Part shown: in pieces, positions 6,318-10,546 of the stretch
How positions within the stretch are numbered: position 1 is the first letter of the stretch
How the letters are laid out: each line of letters starts with the position of its first letter
Assembly: GCA_020723225.1 (NCBI GenBank)
Contig: DYJG01000043.1
Location: 1-10,546 of the forward strand
Origin: Desulfobacca acetoxidans
Lineage (GTDB): Bacteria > Desulfobacterota > Desulfobaccia > Desulfobaccales > 0-14-0-80-60-11
Reading direction: 5' to 3'
DNA length: 10,546 nucleotides
Position numbers and translations under genes: made by a program
The notes under the pieces: model-generated
What the model saw: only the letters and a program-made list of their open reading frames with translations
The model's database searches: none
Told to the model about the DNA's origin: nothing

Positions 6318-6608
6318 ATGGCAACTTTCGTGGTGTTGGCGAAATGGACGGAAAAAAGTTTCGAGGCCATGAAGGACCCGGCGGTGTGCGAGGAAGTTAA
6401 AAAAATTGTGAAGGACATGGGGGCTGAAATCAAGGCCTGGTATATGTTGATGGGCCAATACGATGAGATCTGCATTTTGGAGGCCCCGGACGCGGAAACC
6501 GTGGCCAGGATCGTGCTCGCTTTAACCATGAAATACGGCGGCAAGACCGAGACCCTGCGGGCCTTCAGCGAAGAGGAGGCCAAGAAAATCTGCCCGTCCC
6601 ACGGATAA
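6318..6608 (+). CDS. GYD-domain protein
   Basis: This 96-residue protein consists of a single GYD domain, a dimeric alpha/beta (ferredoxin-like) fold of unknown biochemical role. The first strand is TFVVLAKWTEKS (3-14), followed by a helix (16-34). The family signature is MGQYDEICILEAPDAET (45-61), and it ends with TETLRAF (77-83), where the domain usually finishes. The ATG has a ribosome site GAGAGG eight bases upstream. The C-terminal Cys 92 and Cys 24 are not family features I know of. The gene is alone on the + strand between two - strand molybdenum-cofactor genes, so its promoter should lie in 6233-6317. Resemblance to stress-responsive dimeric domains and Lrp-type ligand-binding folds is structural only; no reaction can be assigned. 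Confidence 0.85.
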   Translation: MATFVVLAKWTEKSFEAMKDPAVCEEVKKIVKDMGAEIKAWYMLMGQYDEICILEAPDAETVARIVLALTMKYGGKTETLRAFSEEEAKKICPSHG

Positions 6609-6653
6609 GTCAGAAGTTCGGTCTTAGAAATGTGTTGCGGATAGCCTGGATCG

Positions 6654-6686
6654 GGGCGGGCACGGAGGCCCGCTCCACCAATATCC
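6654..6686. repeat. GGGCGGGCACGGAGGCCCGC repeat, copy 1
   Basis: These 33 bases match 7380-7412 at 32 positions (T for C at 6674) in the same orientation. The hairpin part is GCGGGC (6656-6661) with GCCCGC (6668-6673), followed by TCCACCAATATCC. It lies in the gap between the convergent GYD and MOSC genes, directly next to the second GAACTTTGAACC-type repeat. Confidence 0.85.
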
Positions 6687-6690
6687 CTTA

Positions 6691-6714
6691 CTTTGAACTT
6701 GGAACCTGGAACTA
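6691..6714 (+). repeat. GAACTTTGAACC-type interspersed repeat, copy 2
   Basis: CTTTGAACTTGGAACCTGGA is a diverged version of the word run at 4315-4344. It ends 12 bases before the stop of the MOSC gene on the other strand. Confidence 0.6.
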
Positions 6715-6725
6715 CTCAAGCCGGA

Positions 6726-7178
6726 TCAGCCCAAAAGTTCTATTACATCCCCCGGCTTGACCACCCCCTCTTTAAGCACCCGGGCAAACACCCCTTCCCG
6801 GGGCATGACGCAGTCGCCCACCTGCTCCCGGATGGCGCAGCCTTTGTGGCAGGCCTTGCCGATCTGGGTGACTTCCAGTTCCACTGCGGTTCCCACCCGG
6901 AGCCGCGTGCCCACGGGCAGGGAACAGACGTCCAGGCCTTCGGTGGTGAGGTTTTCGGCGAAATCCCCGGGATTGACCCGGGCCCCGGCCGCCCGCATCT
7001 TGTCGATGCTCTCCCGGGCCAGGAGGCTCACTTGGCGGATGCCGCCTTCCGCGTGCGCGTCGCCTTCCAGGCCGTGCTCCACCAGGAGCCGGGCCTGGGG
7101 TACGTTGTGCTTGACCACGCCCTTGCGGTCGCTGACGGAGACCGCGACGATGCGGGCCTGGGTGCTATTTTTGAGCAT
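6726..7178 (-). CDS. MOSC-domain protein
   Basis: This is a 150-residue stand-alone MOSC domain. MOSC domains occur in molybdenum-cofactor sulfurases and in YiiM/YcbX-type proteins, and are thought to bind the cofactor or carry sulfur through a conserved Cys. Visible signatures, in order, are RIVAVSVSDRKG (9-20), HGLEGDAHA (35-43), RQVSLLA (48-54), PGDFAENLTTEGLD (70-83), VGTRLRVG (89-96) and TQIGKACHKGC (104-114). Cys 110 is the likely conserved thiol; Cys 114 and Cys 123 are extra candidates. I chose ATG 7178. An in-frame TTG at 7199 would start inside an interspersed repeat and add seven residues of no domain value. The ribosome site is weak, with GTGAG from the repeat about 12 bases away. 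In related bacteria MOSC and MogA can be fused or adjacent, so a shared molybdenum-cofactor role with the mogA at 5466-5960 is likely. Confidence 0.88.
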   Translation of the reverse strand: MLKNSTQARIVAVSVSDRKGVVKHNVPQARLLVEHGLEGDAHAEGGIRQVSLLARESIDKMRAAGARVNPGDFAENLTTEGLDVCSLPVGTRLRVGTAVELEVTQIGKACHKGCAIREQVGDCVMPREGVFARVLKEGVVKPGDVIELLG

Positions 7179-7190
7179 ATCTTTTTTTAT

Positions 7191-7225
7191 CTCACGCAAA
7201 GACGCAAAGGCGCAAAGACGCCAAG
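7191..7225 (+). repeat. CTCACGCAAAGACGC repeat, copy 1
   Basis: This is the word CGCAAAG(A/G)CGCAAAG in tandem, beginning CTCACGCAAAGACGC. It lies just upstream of the MOSC gene on the - strand and carries that gene's weak GTGAG ribosome-site candidate. An inverted copy is at 9781-9813. This motif family is a well-known intergenic repeat in several phyla. Confidence 0.75.
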
Positions 7226-7370
7226 CATAGAAATTATTTTCCCCAGGCAGGTCTGGAACCCAGCGGAAATTAAGGATATTCGTTAAAGACTGGAGAACTA
7301 TCCCGAGGTTTCATACCAACTTGACGCCAAAGATCGTGTTTTGACAATGCCCGGTAGCTTCAGAATGCAT

Positions 7371-7401
7371 ATAAAACCAGGGCGGGCACGGAGGCCCGCC
7401 C
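7371..7401 (-). terminator. Possible rho-independent terminator of the EF-G-like gene
   Basis: On the - strand GGGCGGGC (7394-7401) pairs with GCCCGCCC (7380-7387) around a 6-base loop. It is followed by TGGTTTTAT (7371-7379). The stem is perfect and the T-rich tail is short, and it lies about 100 bases beyond the EF-G-like stop codon. The same stem is part of a dispersed repeat. Confidence 0.35.
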
Positions 7402-7412
7402 CACCAATATCC
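7380..7412. repeat. GGGCGGGCACGGAGGCCCGC repeat, copy 2
   Basis: This is a near-identical copy (32 of 33 bases) of 6654-6686 in the same orientation, including the CCACCAATATCC tail. The perfect 8-bp stem is 7380-7387 with 7394-7401. Confidence 0.85.
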
Positions 7413-7464
7413 AGCAAATAATCAGTTGGACGTCAAGTAATTATTAAACCCTTGGCCATCCGAC

Positions 7465-7501
7465 CACTGACCACTGATCCCTGGCCCCTGGCCCCTGACC
7501 C
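7465..7501 (-). repeat. GGGGCCAGGGGCCAGG interspersed repeat, copy 2
   Basis: On the - strand it reads GGGGTCAGGGGCCAGG and onward to GATCAGTGGTCAGTGGTC, starting on the base after the TAG stop (7502-7504) of the EF-G-like gene. The 23 bases 7474-7496 are the exact complement of 5261-5283. Confidence 0.8.
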
Positions 7502-9583
7502 CTACTCTTTCTCCATGGCCGCCCGGGCTTCGGCGATGATCTTTTCCGCCAGGTGGGGCGGCATTTCTTCGTAGTGGTCGAATTCCATTTCATAGGTGCC
7601 CCGGCCCCCGGTCTTGGAGATCAGGTCCGGCGCGTACATCAGCACCTCCACCATGGGCACGTGCGCGGTGATTATTTGATTCTTGCCTTCCGCCTCCACC
7701 CCCAAGACTCGGCCCCGGCGCCCGTTAAGGTCGCCGATGATGTCCCCCATATTGTCTTCGGGCACGGTGACGATCATCTTCATGATGGGTTCCAGCAAGG
7801 TGGGTTGGGCTTGCTCCATGCCTTTCTTGAACCCCATGGAGCCGGCGATCTTGAAGGCCATGTCGGACGAGTCCACGTCATGGAAGGAGCCGTCATATAA
7901 GGTGACCCGGAAGTCCACCACCGGGAAGCCGGCCAGGATGCCGGTATTCTTGGCCTCGACGATGCCCTTTTCCACGGAGGGAATGTATTGTTTGGGGATG
8001 ACGCCGCCCACGATCTTGTCCACGAACTCGAAACCGCTGCCCTTGGGCAGAGGCTCCATCTCGATCCAGGTGTCGCCGTATTGGCCCCGGCCGCCGGATT
8101 GGCGCTTGTATTTGCCCTGCACCTTGGTGGTGCCTTTGATGGTCTCCCGGTAGGGCACTTTAGGGGGTTTGAGCACCGCCTCCACCCCGAACTTGCGTTT
8201 CAATTTTTCCGTGGTGGCTTCGATGTGCACCGAACCCACGCCGGACAGCAGGATCTCCTTGGTGTCGGTATTCCGGGAAAGCTGCAAAGACGGATCTTCT
8301 TCGATGAGCTTGGAGATGGAGGAGAAGACCTTGTCTTCCTCGCCCCGCACCTTGGATTCCACGGCCAGGGTGACCATGGGCTTGGAGGGCATGAGCGGGG
8401 GCAGCAGGACGGGTTTGGCCTCGGTGGCCAGGGTGTCGCCGGTGACGGTCTCCTTCAGTTTGGCCACGGCCGCGAAGGCTCCCGGCCCGGCGGCGGCCAC
8501 GGCCTTCTGGCCTTTGCCTTCCAACAGAAATAATTGCCCGTATCTTTCCGGCACCGAGCGGGTGACGTTAAAGACCGTGTCGTCGGACTTCATGGTGCCG
8601 GAGTAGATGCGGAAGATGGAGAGCCGGCCCGCATAGGGGTCGGCCACGGTCTTGAAGACCTGGGCCGCCAGGGGTCCGTCCGGGTCCACCTCCAGCAGCA
8701 CTTCTTCGCCCCCTCCCGGTTTCTGGCCTTTGACCGGACCCCGGTCTTCGGGCGCGGGGAGGAAGTGATTGATGGCGTCCAGGAGCAGGGCGGGGCCCAG
8801 GTTGCTCAGGGATGCGCCGCAGAAGGCCGGGACGATGGCCCCTTTGAGGGTGCCCAGGCGCAGCCCCCGATAGATCTCTTCTACCGTGAGTTCCCCTTCC
8901 TCCAGGAATTTTTCGATGAGCTCGTCGTCGCTTTCCGCGGCGAAATTCAGCAGGTCGCCCCGCAGTTGCTCCACTTCATCCTTCAGGTCGTCGGGGATGT
9001 TTCCGGGCTCCAGTTTGCCGCCGGGAGCCGCGGCCGTAAAGGCCTTCATGGCCACCAGGTCCACCACCCCTTTGAAACCGGCCTCTTTGCCGATGGGAAT
9101 CTGCAAGGGCACCACCGGCGCTTCCAATATATCCTTGACTTCCTTAATCGCCTTCCCGAAGTCGGCGCGTTCCCGGTCCATTTTATTAATAAAAAACAGG
9201 CGGGGTAAGGCATAGTGCGCGGCGGTCTGCCAGACCTTCTCGGTGCCCACCTTGACGCCGTCCACCGCGTCCACCACCACCACCGCGGCGTCGGCCACGT
9301 GCAGGGCGGCCCGGGAGTCGGCCAGGAAGTTGTCGTCACCGGGGGTGTCGGCGAAATAGACGGAGTGCTTTTTCCACTGATAATGATGAAAGGCCGTGGA
9401 AATGGTGATTTTGCGCTTGATTTCCTCAGGTTCGTAGTCTAGAACGGAACTGCCGTCATCCACCTTCCCCAGCCGGTTGGTGGCCCCGGCTCCGAAGAGC
9501 AGAGCCTCGGCCAGAGAGGTCTTGCCGCAGCCGCTGTGGCCGACTAAGGCCAGATTGCGGATTTGTGCTGTTTTGCCGGACAT
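7502..9583 (-). CDS. Elongation factor G-like GTPase with a non-canonical switch II
   Basis: This 693-residue protein has all five EF-G domains. Residue numbers here count an in-frame TTG as 1; subtract one for the ATG start chosen. The P-loop is GHSGCGKT (16-23), switch I KRKITI (58-62), switch II DTPGDD (80-85), NKMD (134-137) and the G5 region FCGAS (255-259). Domain II is about 300-385, III 400-478, IV 479-600 with QSGGRGQYG (496-504) and HDVDSS (569-574), and V 605-690. In translocases the residue after DTPG is a His that drives ribosome-stimulated GTP hydrolysis; here it is Asp 84. RGITI is altered to RKITI. This resembles EF-G-like paralogues (EF-G2 type), one of which in mycobacteria was reported to lack ribosome-dependent GTPase activity. 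ATG 9583 has AGGAG six bases upstream. The gene is not beside rpsL/rpsG/tuf, so it is probably not the housekeeping fusA. Confidence 0.9.
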   Translation of the reverse strand: MSGKTAQIRNLALVGHSGCGKTSLAEALLFGAGATNRLGKVDDGSSVLDYEPEEIKRKITISTAFHHYQWKKHSVYFADTPGDDNFLADSRAALHVADAAVVVVDAVDGVKVGTEKVWQTAAHYALPRLFFINKMDRERADFGKAIKEVKDILEAPVVPLQIPIGKEAGFKGVVDLVAMKAFTAAAPGGKLEPGNIPDDLKDEVEQLRGDLLNFAAESDDELIEKFLEEGELTVEEIYRGLRLGTLKGAIVPAFCGASLSNLGPALLLDAINHFLPAPEDRGPVKGQKPGGGEEVLLEVDPDGPLAAQVFKTVADPYAGRLSIFRIYSGTMKSDDTVFNVTRSVPERYGQLFLLEGKGQKAVAAAGPGAFAAVAKLKETVTGDTLATEAKPVLLPPLMPSKPMVTLAVESKVRGEEDKVFSSISKLIEEDPSLQLSRNTDTKEILLSGVGSVHIEATTEKLKRKFGVEAVLKPPKVPYRETIKGTTKVQGKYKRQSGGRGQYGDTWIEMEPLPKGSGFEFVDKIVGGVIPKQYIPSVEKGIVEAKNTGILAGFPVVDFRVTLYDGSFHDVDSSDMAFKIAGSMGFKKGMEQAQPTLLEPIMKMIVTVPEDNMGDIIGDLNGRRGRVLGVEAEGKNQIITAHVPMVEVLMYAPDLISKTGGRGTYEMEFDHYEEMPPHLAEKIIAEARAAMEKE

Positions 9584-9589
9584 CAAGTT

Positions 9590-9594
9590 CTCCT
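9590..9594 (-). promoter_or_regulatory. Ribosome binding site deciding the EF-G-like start
   Basis: AGGAG on the - strand lies six bases before the ATG at 9583 and only three before the in-frame TTG at 9586, favouring the ATG. Confidence 0.6.
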
Positions 9595-9609
9595 TCCCTC
9601 AAGGTTGCC

Positions 9610-9639
9610 CGCCCGGCCCTGACTCCTCCAGGCCGGGCG
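9610..9639. other. GC-rich hairpin in the EF-G-like leader
   Basis: A 9-bp perfect stem (9610-9618 with 9631-9639, core GCCCGGCC/GGCCGGGC) has a 12-base loop. It lies about 15 bases upstream of the ribosome site of the EF-G-like gene and downstream of its candidate promoter, so it would form in the leader RNA. No T run follows on either strand, so it is not an ordinary terminator. Confidence 0.45.
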
Positions 9640-9654
9640 CGAAGCACCCTTTTA

Positions 9655-9681
9655 ACTATCAGTTTTCTCAATAATTCTCAA
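9655..9681 (-). promoter_or_regulatory. Weak candidate promoter for the EF-G-like gene
   Basis: On the - strand TTGAGA (9676-9681) and GATAGT (9655-9660) are 15 bases apart, each with four or more matches to sigma-70 boxes. The spacing is short, so this is tentative. Confidence 0.25.
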
Positions 9682-9690
9682 CCGGTTTTT

Positions 9691-9765
9691 CTGCATTCAT
9701 CTGCGTGTATCGGCGTGCATCGGCGGTTAATTCTTTAACCGCCGATGCACGCCGATTAACGCCGG
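9691..9765. repeat. CGGCGGTTAA hairpin repeat, copy 2
   Basis: Positions 9709-9730 pair perfectly with 9735-9756, giving a 22-bp stem with a 4-base loop (TTCT). This is far longer than a typical terminator. Outward, 9703-9706 and 9759-9762 also pair after two mismatches. The right arm shares 21 identical bases with copy 1 (4844-4864). It lies between the polyprenyl synthase stop and the EF-G-like promoter region. Confidence 0.85.
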
Positions 9766-9780
9766 AATTATATAAATATT

Positions 9781-9813
9781 GCGTCGTTGCGACTTTGCGG
9801 CTTTGCGTGAGAT
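9781..9813 (-). repeat. CTCACGCAAAGACGC repeat, copy 2 (inverted)
   Basis: On the - strand it reads ATCTCACGCAAAGCCGCAAAG and onward, matching copy 1 at 7191-7225 in its CTCACGCAAAG start and CGCAAAG units. It lies 30 bases beyond the polyprenyl synthase stop. Confidence 0.7.
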
Positions 9814-9843
9814 AAACCTGGCGGCGGAGTTGCCTGGACTGCT

Positions 9844-10545
9844 CTAATGCGTGCGATCTAATAGCTCTTCCGTGAAGGCCCGGAAATAATCCTTTTCAGG
9901 ACCCGGAGGCAAGTCTTCCAGATTGGCCTGGGCCTTACAAGTATATTCCCGGGCCAGGGCCCGGGCGTGGTCCAGTGAACCGTATTTCTGCAAGAGATCA
10001 CGCAGTTCCTGGACCATCTCCGGTTTCAGGTTTTGGGCCATCTCCTGCAGCCTCTCCCGATCCCGGGGGCTGGCTTGGGCCAGGGCGTGAATCACCGGCA
10101 GGGTAATGCGCCCTTCCTTCAGGTCGTTGCCGATGGGTTTGCCCATTTCCCGGGCATCGCCGGTAAAATCCAGGATATCGTCCACCACCTGGAAGGTGAT
10201 CCCCAGGTTCAGGCCGAATTGGGTCAGGGCCTCTTCCTGCTGCGGCGGCACGTCCCCTAAAATCGCGCCGATCTGACAGGCCGCAGACATGAGAATCGCG
10301 GTCTTGCGGTTGATGACCTCGAGATAACCTTCTTCCGTGAGCTGCAAGTTGTTGGTATGCAGCAGTTGCAGGATTTCTCCTTCCGCCATCAGGGTGGTGG
10401 TCTGAGCCAAGACCTTGAGGACCCGCAGGCGGTCGGTGGTCACCGCCAGGGACAGGGCCTTGGACAGCAGAAAATCCCCCACCAGGATCACGGCCTGGTT
10501 GCCCCAGATGGTGTTGGCCGTGGACCGCCCCCGGCGCACGGAAGC
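9844..10545 (-). CDS. Polyprenyl diphosphate synthase, N-terminus outside the window
   Basis: This is the C-terminal 233 residues of a long-chain trans-isoprenyl diphosphate synthase, which extends farnesyl diphosphate with isopentenyl diphosphate units to make the side chain of a respiratory quinone. The frame stays open to the right edge, so the start and the first Asp-rich motif are missing. Seen are RRGRSTANTIWGNQAVILVGD (near the start), AEGEILQL, SKTA-like NRKTA, the second Asp-rich motif VVDDILDFTGD (DDxxD), GNDLKEGRITLPV and a C-terminal helical region ending LLDRTH. Ordering matches IspB/octaprenyl and heptaprenyl synthases; product chain length cannot be told without the N-terminal part. 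The product is likely to act at the cytoplasmic membrane. The next gene on this strand, EF-G-like, is 260 bases away across two repeats, so co-transcription is doubtful. Confidence 0.93.
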   Translation of the reverse strand, partial: ASVRRGRSTANTIWGNQAVILVGDFLLSKALSLAVTTDRLRVLKVLAQTTTLMAEGEILQLLHTNNLQLTEEGYLEVINRKTAILMSAACQIGAILGDVPPQQEEALTQFGLNLGITFQVVDDILDFTGDAREMGKPIGNDLKEGRITLPVIHALAQASPRDRERLQEMAQNLKPEMVQELRDLLQKYGSLDHARALAREYTCKAQANLEDLPPGPEKDYFRAFTEELLDRTH

Positions 10546-10546
10546 C

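Larger units (their letters stand above)
7179..7501. other. Intergenic region upstream of MOSC and downstream of the EF-G-like gene
   Basis: This 323-base stretch has no gene. From the left it holds the CTCACGCAAAG repeat, about 150 bases in which I see nothing distinct, the GGGCGGGC hairpin repeat (7380-7412), a short unremarkable spacer, and the CCCCTGGCCCCTGG repeat that runs up to the stop codon of the EF-G-like gene. Confidence 0.6.

Noticed and set aside
6042..6458. Open frame on the - strand across the MITE-like element
   Set aside because: It is translated through the inverted repeat and antisense to the GYD gene; it has no ribosome site and no motif.
6650..6690. tRNA-like end (GCTCCACCA)
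   Set aside because: No acceptor, anticodon or T-loop pairing surrounds it; the same sequence recurs at 7380-7412 as a repeat.
7176..7199. TTG start for the MOSC gene at 7199
   Set aside because: It falls inside the CTCACGCAAAG repeat and adds only seven residues; ATG 7178 fits the domain better.
7341..7375. Perfect -35 box TTGACA followed by TATAAA on the + strand
   Set aside because: The boxes are 23 bases apart, too far for sigma-70, and no + strand gene follows.

Overview
The window is about 10.5 kb of GC-rich bacterial chromosome. It carries eleven protein genes, two of them cut by the window edges, and no RNA gene that I can recognise. The gene content and the style of the intergenic DNA suggest a Gram-negative deltaproteobacterial-type organism (Desulfobacterota, perhaps a Desulfobacca- or Syntrophobacter-like lineage). 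The content in question is an RpoH-type sigma factor, a TPR lipoprotein followed by a LolB-like lipoprotein, and MogA and MOSC proteins. This placement is an inference from family resemblance, not from a search.

Layout, left to right. The + strand carries the 3' part of hisF (histidine biosynthesis), an RpoH-type heat-shock sigma factor, a 15-unit TPR lipoprotein overlapping a LolB/DUF4292-type lipoprotein by 4 bases, a Mut7-C (PIN-like RNase plus zinc ribbon) protein, and a 109-residue protein of unknown function. On the - strand follows mogA (molybdopterin adenylyltransferase). A GYD-domain protein on the + strand comes next, then a small MOSC-domain protein on the - strand. Further right on the - strand lie an unusual elongation factor G paralogue, whose switch II motif reads DTPGDD instead of DTPGH, and the C-terminal part of a polyprenyl diphosphate synthase.

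Functionally the TPR and LolB-like proteins look like a translationally coupled pair acting at the outer membrane. MogA and MOSC both belong to molybdenum-cofactor chemistry. The EF-G paralogue is probably not a housekeeping translocase.

Most of the gaps are crowded with short interspersed repeats, and I could not find these repeats inside the genes. At least five families occur twice within this window: a long CGGCGGTTAA hairpin, a CTCACGCAAAGACGC motif, a GGGGCCAGGGGCCAGG motif, a GAACTTTGAACC motif and a GGGCGGGCACGGAGGCCCGC motif. There is also a 145-bp MITE-like element with GTCATTCTGA termini. This repeat mosaic, and the fact that one family directly follows two unrelated stop codons in the same orientation, is the most unusual thing here. 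I found no convincing new multi-gene system.
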